Source: Actinomycetes bacterium (GTDB lineage: Bacteria; Actinomycetota; Acidimicrobiia; Acidimicrobiales; JAMCQF01). Taken from it: 32,430 nucleotides of DNA. Location: NCBI GenBank assembly GCA_021851885.1, contig JAJZBS010000021.1, positions 1 to 32,430 on the forward strand, read 5' to 3'. Under the pieces are notes generated by a model. The model made no database searches and had not been told where the DNA came from. It worked only from the letters and a program-made list of their open reading frames with translations. The translations under genes and the position numbers were made by a program. Shown here one piece after another: positions 1-8,254 of the stretch; position 1 is the first letter of the stretch; every line of letters begins with the position of its first letter.

Positions 1-1698
1 GAAGTCGACCAGCGGGCCCGGGTAGAGGCCGAAGAAGACAGTGACGGCGACCGACAGAGCGACCACGACGCGGATCGCCATCGGGACGACGACCGCATCG
101 GCGGGGACCGGCGTCTCCGGGTCACCGACCTCGCCTGCCGGGTCCGGCGCTCCAACCGCGGCGTGCGTTGCGGTGGCGATCGGCACGGCCGAAGCTCCCT
201 CGGCAGTTGGCAGCCCGGCGGCGAGGTCTTGGGCCAGAGCGTCGCCATCCGGTTCGGCTGCAACGCCAACATGCCCGCTCTGCACCGAAAGTAGCCCGTA
301 GCCGGTCTCGGGCATGTCCTTCGCTGCCGGAAGCCCTGCGAGGGAGCCCGCATACATGAGCACGACCACCCGGAGATAGAAGAACGCTGCCGCGACCGCC
401 GACACCATCGCGATCACCGCAAGAGCGTAGGAGTGGGCCTCCACCGAGGCCGATACGACGCTCAGCTTCGCAAGGAACCCGGTCGTGAAGGGAGCCCCGG
501 CCTGGGCGAGGAGCAGGATGGCAAAGCCCAAGGCGAGCAGCGGTGACCGTCGAGCGAGACCGCGGTAGTTCCCGAGATCGTGGCGGGTATCCCCCTTGCC
601 CCCGACGGCAGTGACGACCGCGAAGCTCCCGACGACGAGGAATGTGTAGGCGAACAGGTAGTACAGGGCGCCCGAGACTCCGCGGCGGCTCGCTGCCTGC
701 ACGCCGAGCAGGACGAACCCCGCGTGGTTGATGGAGGAGTAGGCGAGCATGCGCTTGACGTCGCGCTGCATGAGGGCGAGGAAGGCCCCCACGATCAACG
801 TCAGGACGGCCAACACCCAGATCAGCGGCTGCCAGTCAGACCGCAGGACCCCGAAGGAGCTGACGAGGACGCGCAGCAAGGCGGCAAACGCGCCGGCCTT
901 GGCGACTGCGGCCATGAAGCCGGTGACCGGCGTCGGTGATCCCTGGTAGACGTCCGGGGTCCACATATGGAACGGGACGGCGGCGACCTTGAAGCCGAAG
1001 CCGACGACCAGTAGCCCGATGCCTGCGAGCAGGACGCCGTTCGATGTGACGACGTTGCGCGAGAGGTAGTCGGCGATCTGGATGAGGTTGGTGCTGCCCG
1101 TCGCGCCGTAGGTCAGAGCGATGCCGTAGAGGAACACGGCCGACGAGAAAGCGCCGAGGATGAAGTACTTCATCGCCGCCTCGCCGGAGCCGCTGCGGCG
1201 CGCGTCGGATCCCGCGAGGACATACAGGGCGATGGACAGGATCTCCAGGCCGAGGAAGACCATGATCAGGTCGTTGGCCTCGCCCATGAACATCGCCCCC
1301 GACGCCGATAGCAGCGCGAGGACGAAGTAGTCCGGCCCTTCGGCGCCTTCACGCTCGAGGAAGGCCGTTCCCGCGAGCGACGAGAGGAACATCGCGCAAC
1401 TGACGAGCACGAGGACGAACACGCTGAACCCGTCGACGACCACCGCATGGTCGATCGCCGTGCCGGGGCCGCCGCGCTGGGACGTGACGTGCCACAACCA
1501 CAGTGAGGCGCCGAGGGAGGCGAGGGAGATCAGCGCCGACGCGGCGCCGAACAGGCGGATCGGCAGGCGGCGCCCGACGAGCGCCGAGACGGCCAGGAGC
1601 ACGAGAGCCCCACCCATGAGGATCAGCTCCGGCAGGATTGCCGAGTAGGCGACGTGCGGGATCGCGATCGAGCTTGCAGAGGCGAACAGCTGCATCAT
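1..1698 (-). CDS. nuoN: NADH-quinone oxidoreductase subunit N (3' end cut by window)
   Basis: This is a membrane-arm, antiporter-like subunit of Complex I. The frame is open from an ATGATG start to the window edge, giving 566 codons, and the last codons read GLYPGPLVDF, which is close to the usual NuoN C-terminus, so only a few residues are probably missing. Family marks are LGLEILSIALYVLAG (Glu152, the channel glutamate) and GEAAMKYFILGAFSSA around residues 172-187. It is longer than usual because about 65 Pro/Ala/acidic residues are inserted between the last two membrane helices, near residues 465-530. The start overlaps the nuoM stop codon. It is the last gene of the nuo operon. Confidence 0.95.
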   Translation of the reverse strand, partial: MMQLFASASSIAIPHVAYSAILPELILMGGALVLLAVSALVGRRLPIRLFGAASALISLASLGASLWLWHVTSQRGGPGTAIDHAVVVDGFSVFVLVLVSCAMFLSSLAGTAFLEREGAEGPDYFVLALLSASGAMFMGEANDLIMVFLGLEILSIALYVLAGSDARRSGSGEAAMKYFILGAFSSAVFLYGIALTYGATGSTNLIQIADYLSRNVVTSNGVLLAGIGLLVVGFGFKVAAVPFHMWTPDVYQGSPTPVTGFMAAVAKAGAFAALLRVLVSSFGVLRSDWQPLIWVLAVLTLIVGAFLALMQRDVKRMLAYSSINHAGFVLLGVQAASRRGVSGALYYLFAYTFLVVGSFAVVTAVGGKGDTRHDLGNYRGLARRSPLLALGFAILLLAQAGAPFTTGFLAKLSVVSASVEAHSYALAVIAMVSAVAAAFFYLRVVVLMYAGSLAGLPAAKDMPETGYGLLSVQSGHVGVAAEPDGDALAQDLAAGLPTAEGASAVPIATATHAAVGAPDPAGEVGDPETPVPADAVVVPMAIRVVVALSVAVTVFFGLYPGPLVDF

Positions 1699-3278
1699 CG
1701 GCCGTTCACCGCCCGTCCGTTTGCCGCGGCCCGTGCCGCCGCGTTCTCGCCAGAGTGGGTTGCGGCGGTGAGGTGGTGGGGGGCCGGGGGGTTGGCGAGC
1801 GCGACGTGGTGCGCGAGCCGGTCGACGGTGGGCGTGATCCTGTTCAGGATCGGCGCGGGGTAGACGCCGATGAAGATGATCAGAGCGACTATCGGGGCCA
1901 TGAGCCACCTCTCACGCCACGTCAGGTCGGCGAAACGCGCGTTCGACTCGTCGGTCTTGCCGTGGAATGCCCGTTGGTACGCCCAGAGCATGTAGACGAC
2001 CGACAGGACGACGCCCGAAACCGCGACGACCGCCCACCAGCGGTGCGTCACGAACGTCCCGACCAAGATGAGGAACTCTCCGACGAAGCCGTTCAAGCCG
2101 GGGAGGCCCACGGTCCCCAGCAGGACGACCGTGAACACGGCGGCGAGCACGGGAGCCGGCCGCTGCAGTCCCCGGAGTTCGCTCACCTGCCACGTCCCCC
2201 GCCGCTCGTAGATCATCCCGATCAGCAGGAACAGCCCTGCGGTCAGAATGCCGTGGTTGACCATCTGGATCACGCTCCCCGTGAGGGCTTCGGTGCTGAG
2301 GGCGAAAAGCCCGAGGACGATGAAGCCGATATGTGAGAGCGACGAGAAGGCGACGAGACGTTTGAGGTCGCGCTGGGCGGCCGCGACGATGGCACCGTAG
2401 ATGATCCCGACGACCCCGAGGGTGAGGAGGACCGGCCCCATGACGACCGTCGCATGGGGGAACAGGGTCAGGTCGAACCGGATGATCCCGTAGGTCCCGA
2501 GCTTCGCCATGACGGCCGAGAGCACGACGGAGCCCGCGACCGGCGCTTCGGCGTAGGCGAGAGGCGACCAGGTGTGGAAGGGGAAGATCGGCGCTTTGAC
2601 CGCGAATGCGATCGTGAAGGCGCAGAACAGGAGGACGCCGGCCGTGCCGCTCAGGTGGGTCGATGCCAGCTGGACGACGTCGAAGGTGAGCTTGCCCGTC
2701 TGGCTCTTGTGGATGAAGGCAACCGCCAGGATGCCGACGAGGAGGAAGGCCGACCCGAAGAGCGTGTAGAGGAAGAACTTGACCGCCGCGTACCCACGGC
2801 GTGCGTGGCCCCAACCCCCGATGATGAAGTAGGTCGGCACGAGGGTCGCTTCGAAGAAGAGGAAGAACAGGAGCAAGTCGAGCGAGAGGAAGCTGCCCAC
2901 GCAGGCTGATTCGAGCAGGAGCATCCAGGCGACGAACTGGGCGGGGTCCCGGCGGACCCGGCCCCCGAGAAGTGCGAGCGGGAACACGACGGCGACGAGC
3001 AGGAGGAGGAAGAGAGATATCCCGTCGACGCCGAGCGCCCACGACACTCCGAGCCCCGATATCCACGGGTGGCGCGAAACCATCTGGTAGCCGCCTTGGC
3101 TCGTCGAGAAGCGCACGGCGACTGCGACCGCGAGGCCGAGCTCGGCGACCGTGGCGGCGACGCCGACACCTTCGATCAGTAGACGGCGCGACCGCGGCAG
3201 AACCGCGACGAGGAGCCCCGCCACGGCAGGCAGGAGCACCAGGACGGTCAGGAACGGAAAAGGTTGGGAAGCGTTCAC
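1695..3278 (-). CDS. nuoM: NADH-quinone oxidoreductase subunit M
   Basis: A 527-residue polytopic membrane protein that forms one of the three antiporter-like proton channels of Complex I. Conserved channel residues are visible: Glu143 in FFEATLVPTY, Lys228 and His235 in FAVKAPIFPFHTW, and Lys259 in SAVMAKLGTYG. The segment GGWGHARRGYAAVKFFLYT (residues 154-172) is also typical of NuoM. The GTG start shares four bases (GTGA) with the nuoL stop, which implies translational coupling. Length is normal for the family. The C-terminal tail after the last helix is Ala/His-rich and probably cytoplasmic. Confidence 0.97.
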   Translation of the reverse strand: MNASQPFPFLTVLVLLPAVAGLLVAVLPRSRRLLIEGVGVAATVAELGLAVAVAVRFSTSQGGYQMVSRHPWISGLGVSWALGVDGISLFLLLLVAVVFPLALLGGRVRRDPAQFVAWMLLLESACVGSFLSLDLLLFFLFFEATLVPTYFIIGGWGHARRGYAAVKFFLYTLFGSAFLLVGILAVAFIHKSQTGKLTFDVVQLASTHLSGTAGVLLFCAFTIAFAVKAPIFPFHTWSPLAYAEAPVAGSVVLSAVMAKLGTYGIIRFDLTLFPHATVVMGPVLLTLGVVGIIYGAIVAAAQRDLKRLVAFSSLSHIGFIVLGLFALSTEALTGSVIQMVNHGILTAGLFLLIGMIYERRGTWQVSELRGLQRPAPVLAAVFTVVLLGTVGLPGLNGFVGEFLILVGTFVTHRWWAVVAVSGVVLSVVYMLWAYQRAFHGKTDESNARFADLTWRERWLMAPIVALIIFIGVYPAPILNRITPTVDRLAHHVALANPPAPHHLTAATHSGENAAARAAANGRAVNGR

Positions 3279-5170
3279 AGGCTCGCCCTCGTGAGCATCC
3301 AGGCCAGGATCCCGACGGCGCCGACCGCGATCGCCAACGCGTAGTTCCGAACGAACCCGGTCTGGATCCTGCGTAACCGGTCGCCGGTCGCCCGCACAAG
3401 CGTCGCAACCGCCGTCACGCCGCCATCGATCGTCCGCTCCTCGACGTCGGTCGCCGCGACGAGGGAGGCGGCGGTGCTCGGTCGCGATATGAGGCGGTCG
3501 ATGGCCGCGTCATAGAACCAAGCCCGGCGCAGGAAGGCCGGCTCGAGTGCCGGCCTCTCCGATCGTCCGACCCACCAGCCCAGGGCCACGCCGAGCCCGA
3601 GAAACGCCGCGACAGCGTCACCGAGGGCAAGGGCCCACTCGCCTCCGATGCCGACGTGCGGCACCCGCACCACAGATCCGAGGACGGGCTGGAGCCAGTG
3701 GTCCAACACGACCCAGTTCGGATGGAACGGAAGGTTGAGCAAGCCTCCGAAGGCGGCGCAGAATGCGAGGATCACGAGCGGCACGACCATCACCCACGGG
3801 GACTCGTGCGGCTCTCCTTTGATGACGCGCAACCGGCGCCAGCGCTCGTCGCCGTAAAAGACGAGGGCTATCTCTCGGCTCATGTAGTACGCGGTGAGCA
3901 CTGCCGTGATGAGCCCGACGGCCCACAACGCCCGGTTGTCGGCAAAGGCGTTCATCAAGACGTCACCCTTGGCCCAAAAGCCCGAGAAGGGCGGGACGCC
4001 GGAGATAGCCAGCCAGGCCACGAAGAAGGCGCCGTAGGTGAGCGGCATGTACTTGCGCAGGCCTCCCATCTTCTTGATGTCCTGCTCGTCGTCGAGGCCG
4101 TGGATGACAGAGCCCGCCGACAGGAAGAGCAGGCCCTTGTAGAAGGCGTGGCTGATCATCAGGAAGATGGCCGCCACATACGCCTGGGTCCCGACTGCGA
4201 GGAACATATACCCGAGCTGAGAGACCGTCGAGTAGGCGAGGACCTTCTTGATGTCGTTTTGCGTCGCACCGATGGTCGCGGCGATGAATGCCGTCGCGAC
4301 CCCGACGCTGGCGACGACGAGGAGCGCATCCGGTGAGCGGTGCAGCACCGGGCTCATGCGCACCATGAGGTAGACGCCGGCCGTGACCATGGTGGCCGCG
4401 TGGATGAGTGCCGAGACAGGGGTCGGGCCCTCCATCGCGTCGGGCAACCACGTGAACAACGGGACCTGCGCCGACTTCCCGGTGGCTGCCAGGAAGATGA
4501 GCAGGCTCACGGCGGTCGCCAGGCCCGTCGACATCGAACCGGCATGGGCGAAGATCCCGTGCGGTCCGGAGAACGTGAAGGTGTGAATGGATCCGAACAA
4601 CAAGAAGACCGCGAGCAAGAAGCCCGTGTCGCCGATCCTGTTGAAGATGAACGCCTTCTTACCGGCCGTCGTCGCCGTGTCCCGGTCGAACCAGAACGCG
4701 ATGAGCAGGTACGAGCAGAGCCCCACCCCTTCCCAGCCGACGAAAGAGAACAAGAGATTGTTCGCCAGCACGAGCACGAGCATCGACGCGACGAACAGGT
4801 TCAGGTAGACGAAGAAGCGCGGGTAGTCCTTGTCATGGGACATGTACCCGATCGAGTACAGGTGGATGAGGGCGCTCACACCCGTCACGAACAGGGCCAT
4901 CGTCATCGACAAGGGGTCGATGAGAAGCGCCGCGCGGGCATGGAACGACCCCGCCGGGATCCAGGTGAAGAGCACTTGGGTGAACGAGCGAGCGTCGCCC
5001 GTCCGATGCAGGAGCCCGATGAAGACGATCACGGCGATGACGAACGATCCGGTCACCGTGGCGGTCCCGAGCCAACCCGCCAGCGGGTTGCCCAGGCGCC
5101 GGCCGAAGGTGACAAGGACCGCGAATCCCGCCAAAGGCAGGAGAGGCATGAGGAACGCGAGGTGCAGCAC
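3275..5170 (-). CDS. nuoL: NADH-quinone oxidoreductase subunit L
   Basis: The 631-residue distal proton-pumping subunit of Complex I. It has the NuoL signature SFVGWEGVGLCSYLLIAFW with channel Glu147, a central Lys232 in GKSAQVPLFTWLPDAMEGPT, and HAATMVTAGVYLM immediately after. The C-terminal part carries the expected long amphipathic region and a final helix (residues about 606-627). It starts with GTG 38 nt after the nuoK stop, one of the two gaps of more than 10 nt within the operon. Length matches the family. Function is assigned by family membership and operon position. Confidence 0.97.
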   Translation of the reverse strand: MLHLAFLMPLLPLAGFAVLVTFGRRLGNPLAGWLGTATVTGSFVIAVIVFIGLLHRTGDARSFTQVLFTWIPAGSFHARAALLIDPLSMTMALFVTGVSALIHLYSIGYMSHDKDYPRFFVYLNLFVASMLVLVLANNLLFSFVGWEGVGLCSYLLIAFWFDRDTATTAGKKAFIFNRIGDTGFLLAVFLLFGSIHTFTFSGPHGIFAHAGSMSTGLATAVSLLIFLAATGKSAQVPLFTWLPDAMEGPTPVSALIHAATMVTAGVYLMVRMSPVLHRSPDALLVVASVGVATAFIAATIGATQNDIKKVLAYSTVSQLGYMFLAVGTQAYVAAIFLMISHAFYKGLLFLSAGSVIHGLDDEQDIKKMGGLRKYMPLTYGAFFVAWLAISGVPPFSGFWAKGDVLMNAFADNRALWAVGLITAVLTAYYMSREIALVFYGDERWRRLRVIKGEPHESPWVMVVPLVILAFCAAFGGLLNLPFHPNWVVLDHWLQPVLGSVVRVPHVGIGGEWALALGDAVAAFLGLGVALGWWVGRSERPALEPAFLRRAWFYDAAIDRLISRPSTAASLVAATDVEERTIDGGVTAVATLVRATGDRLRRIQTGFVRNYALAIAVGAVGILAWMLTRASL

Positions 5171-5208
5171 GGATCAGCTCTGTCTCTGTGGTTTGGTCAT
5201 TCGTCAGG

Positions 5209-5514
5209 TCAGCCTTTGAGGATATGGAGGTCATCGGCGGTCGCTCCGGCCCGGCGGCGGTGCACGGCCACGATGATCCCGAGCCCGACGACGACCTCAG
5301 CGGCGGCGACGACGAGCACGAAGAACACAAGGGACTGCCCGCCGATGTCGTTGAGCATCCGAGAGAAGGTGACGAACGTCAGGTTCGCTGCGTTGAGCAT
5401 GAGCTCGACGCACATGAACATCACGATGATGTTGCGCCGCACGAGCAACCCAAATGCACCGATCGAGAACACGATCGCCGCGAGCGCCAAGTACCAGTCT
5501 CCACCGAGGCTCAT
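5209..5514 (-). CDS. nuoK: NADH-quinone oxidoreductase subunit K
   Basis: A 101-residue protein with three membrane helices, part of the E-channel of Complex I. Both intramembrane glutamates expected in NuoK are present: Glu37 in [15 protein letters not shown] and Glu73 in [13 protein letters not shown], equivalent to Glu36 and Glu72 of the E. coli subunit. The ATG overlaps the nuoJ stop by four bases (ATGA). Size is exactly that of the family. Confidence 0.97.
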   Translation of the reverse strand: MSLGGDWYLALAAIVFSIGAFGLLVRRNIIVMFMCVELMLNAANLTFVTFSRMLNDIGGQSLVFFVLVVAAAEVVVGLGIIVAVHRRRAGATADDLHILKG

Positions 5515-6260
5515 GACGTCATCTTCCTCTCGTGCGTCGAGCCGAGCGCCGGATCGTCGTGGCCCAGATCGCCCCTTTCGCCTCCGTCGCCGTCATCAGC
5601 GTCGCCGGAGGCTTCGCCGCCCGTCCCGAATGCAAGCGTCCCGTCGCCGCCATCAGCCCCAGGGTGCTCTTCGAGCCCGGCGTCGTCCTGGTCGTCAGGG
5701 CCACGCGCGCCAGGCGTGCGGCGGACGAGGACAACCGCACCGACGACGGCGATGACGAGGAGAGCGGCCGTCGCCTCGAACGGAAGGAGGTACGTCGTGA
5801 ACACCGATGTGCCGAGCTTGGCGACGTTCGGCCCCGCGGCGTTTGCTCTGCCCGCGACCGACGGCGCTCCCGTGGCCCAGTGGGCACCGAATCCCAGGAG
5901 GAAGATCCCGGCCAGTCCCAGTACGACGAGGATCGCCGCCATCGGCCTCTGGCCGCGCAGGTTCTCACGACCAAACACTTCGCGCCGGTCGACGCCCAGG
6001 AGCATGATCACGAAGAGGAACAAGACGATGATCGCACCCGCGTAGACGATCACCTGGACCGCGGCCAAGAAGTCCGCCTGCTGCTCGACGAAGAGCACGG
6101 CCACCCCGAACAGGGTCATGACGAGCATGAGGGCCGAGTGCACGGGATTGCGCGCGACCACGACGCCGACCGCACCGGCGAGAACGATCGCGGCGGCAAC
6201 GGTGAAAGTGAGCGCGTCGACGAACGTCGTCGCGACGAGTGGGCCAACAAGGTGCGTCAC
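5511..6260 (-). CDS. nuoJ: NADH-quinone oxidoreductase subunit J with long acidic tail
   Basis: A membrane subunit of Complex I. Residues 1-179 contain the five helices and the NuoJ signature [20 protein letters not shown] (about 68-87), the helix whose pi-bulge couples quinone chemistry to pumping. The remaining 70 residues (180-249) are hydrophilic and very rich in Asp, Glu and Gly; a tail of this length is not part of the core fold. The GTG start overlaps the nuoI stop by four bases. The acidic tail should lie on one face of the membrane; its role is unknown. Confidence 0.95.
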   Translation of the reverse strand: MTHLVGPLVATTFVDALTFTVAAAIVLAGAVGVVVARNPVHSALMLVMTLFGVAVLFVEQQADFLAAVQVIVYAGAIIVLFLFVIMLLGVDRREVFGRENLRGQRPMAAILVVLGLAGIFLLGFGAHWATGAPSVAGRANAAGPNVAKLGTSVFTTYLLPFEATAALLVIAVVGAVVLVRRTPGARGPDDQDDAGLEEHPGADGGDGTLAFGTGGEASGDADDGDGGERGDLGHDDPALGSTHERKMTS

Positions 6261-7066
6261 TGGCCGTCCTCCTCGGCATCGTCGGCCGCGGGGAGGTCGG
6301 CGACGGGGGCGCGGAAGCGGCGTGCGGCGCGCACTCCCCCCGACGTGCCCTCCTTCGCAAAGCTATGTGGGAGACCGACGTGTTCGGGCATGAGCTGCGC
6401 GAGCGACAGGTTCCCGGTCGCCTCGTCGTCCCGCCGGCCGCTCTGTCCCCCCTCGGGTGCCCGCAACCCGTAGCCGAGCTCACCCGACCACTGCACGGTG
6501 CCCTCGTAGGCCGCGCACCCGGCCGGCGCCGTCGCCCGCATCCAGGCAGAGGTGTGCTCGTCGTCGCCGCTGCGCCAGTCTTCCCAAGGCTGCCTCTTCG
6601 GCATGCCGTCGTCGTCGACGACGAGCTCGTTGCGTGTGTAGATGGCGTCCGAGCGATTCGTGAAGGAGAACTCGAAGAGCTTTGACTCGGTGATGGCCTC
6701 GGTGGGGCATGCCTCGACGCACATGTCGCAGTGGATGCACCGCAGGTAGTTGATCTCGTAGATGAACCCGTAGCGCTCGCCCGGCGACACGGGATCCTCC
6801 GGCGGGTTGTCGGCGGCGCGCACGTAGATGCAGTCCGCAGGGCAAACACCGGCGCAGAGCTCGCAGCCGATGCACTTCTCCATACCGTCCTCGTATCGGT
6901 TGAGGACGTGCCGGCCGTGCAGGCGCGGAGGGCGCGGCCTCTTCTCGTCGGGATAGGACCACGTCACGCGCGGTCGGAACATCTGCTCGGCGGTGATCTT
7001 GAAGCCGCCGAAGAACCGGAAGAAGCCGTCGAAGAACCGCTCGAGACGCTTCACACCGTCGCTCAT
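6257..7066 (-). CDS. nuoI: NADH-quinone oxidoreductase subunit I (2 x 4Fe-4S)
   Basis: A peripheral-arm ferredoxin-like subunit that carries clusters N6a and N6b between NuoG and NuoB. Two complete CxxCxxCxxxCP motifs are present: Cys65, 68, 71, 75 and Cys110, 113, 116, 120. Residues 1-50 are an amphipathic N-terminus typical of NuoI. At 269 residues it is much longer than the E. coli protein (about 180). The extra C-terminal part after residue 150 is hydrophilic and Gly/Asp-rich, and resembles the extended NuoI of actinobacteria. The ATG overlaps the nuoH stop by four bases. Confidence 0.96.
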   Translation of the reverse strand: MSDGVKRLERFFDGFFRFFGGFKITAEQMFRPRVTWSYPDEKRPRPPRLHGRHVLNRYEDGMEKCIGCELCAGVCPADCIYVRAADNPPEDPVSPGERYGFIYEINYLRCIHCDMCVEACPTEAITESKLFEFSFTNRSDAIYTRNELVVDDDGMPKRQPWEDWRSGDDEHTSAWMRATAPAGCAAYEGTVQWSGELGYGLRAPEGGQSGRRDDEATGNLSLAQLMPEHVGLPHSFAKEGTSGGVRAARRFRAPVADLPAADDAEEDGQ

Positions 7067-8241
7067 CGCCGCCCTCCCACGCTCCGGTGCACCGGCTCCC
7101 CCGGAGGGCCCTCGACCAAGTTGCGCTCACGACCCACCTTGACGGCACGCGCCAGGACCGGGATCAGGAGGATTGCCACGACGAGGATGCCGAAGCCCCA
7201 GGCCCTGTTGACGCGCAAGCCCGCGATGAACAGGAGCCACGCGAGCGACAGGGGGATGAGGACCTTCCAGCCCAGGTTCATCAGCTGGTCGTAGCGGAGC
7301 CTTGGCAATGCCGCGCGCAACCAGACGTAGCCGAACAGGAACAGGAAGGTCTTGCCGAGGAACCAGAGGATGGGCCAGAGCCAGCGGGCGAAGGAGAATC
7401 CGGGACCGTCCGGGCCACCGAGGAACAGCGTCACGATGACAGCGGACATCGTGATGGTGTTCATGAACTCCGCCAGGAAGAAGATGGCGAAGCGGATCGA
7501 CGAGTACTCGGTGTGGAAGCCACCGACGAGCTCCTGCTCGGCTTCGACCAGGTCGAAGGGGGGTCGGTTCAGCTCGGCCGTCGCCGCGATGAGGAAGAGG
7601 ATGAACGGCACGGCCCCGAGGCGTATGGCGTTCCAGTCCCAGAATGCAGTCGCCTGTCCCGTCACGATCGCCCGGGTCGACAGGGAGCCGGTGATGAGGA
7701 CGACCGTGGCAACCGAGAGCCCGAGAGCGGCCTCGTAGGAGATCATCTGCGCCGACGCGCGCACCGAGCCCAAGAGCGGGTACTTGGACCCGGAGGACCA
7801 CCCGGCGAGCATGACCCCGTAGACGGAGATCGACGACATCGCCAGCAGGAGGAGGATCCCCATGGGGGGATCCGCGACCTGCAACTCGACGGTGTGCCCG
7901 GCGATGGTCACGACACCGCCGACAGGAACGATCGTAAATGCGAGGAGCGCCGGCACCAAAGAGAGGTACGGCGCGATCCGGAACACTCTCCGATCGGCGC
8001 GCTCGGGCAGGAGATCCTCTTTGAAGAAGAGCTTGATGCCGTCGGCGAGCGACTGGAGGATCCCCCACGGACCGGCCCGGTTGGGCCCGATGCGGTTCTG
8101 CATGTCCGAGATGAGCTTGCGCTCGAACCAGATCATCAGCATGACCGCGACCATGAGCGCGGCAAAGGCGACGAGGACACGGATGACGACGATGAGCACC
8201 GACGCGAGGTCGACGCCGTGCGCGAAGAGCGGATCGCCCAT
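7063..8241 (-). CDS. nuoH: NADH-quinone oxidoreductase subunit H
   Basis: A 392-residue membrane subunit that with NuoB and NuoD forms the quinone chamber. Diagnostic segments are WFERKLISDMQNRIGPNRAG (residues 38-57) and the acidic loop EAEQELVGGFHTEYSS. The frame stays open for 39 more codons upstream, but the ATG at 8241 is chosen because MGDPLFAHG begins the family-like N-terminus. A GGGGG run lies about 9 nt upstream, and this start leaves a 13-nt gap to the nuoG stop, whereas longer versions would run into nuoG. Eight or nine hydrophobic helices follow. Confidence 0.95.
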   Translation of the reverse strand: MGDPLFAHGVDLASVLIVVIRVLVAFAALMVAVMLMIWFERKLISDMQNRIGPNRAGPWGILQSLADGIKLFFKEDLLPERADRRVFRIAPYLSLVPALLAFTIVPVGGVVTIAGHTVELQVADPPMGILLLLAMSSISVYGVMLAGWSSGSKYPLLGSVRASAQMISYEAALGLSVATVVLITGSLSTRAIVTGQATAFWDWNAIRLGAVPFILFLIAATAELNRPPFDLVEAEQELVGGFHTEYSSIRFAIFFLAEFMNTITMSAVIVTLFLGGPDGPGFSFARWLWPILWFLGKTFLFLFGYVWLRAALPRLRYDQLMNLGWKVLIPLSLAWLLFIAGLRVNRAWGFGILVVAILLIPVLARAVKVGRERNLVEGPPGEPVHRSVGGRR

Positions 8242-8254
8242 CAGAAAGCCCCCA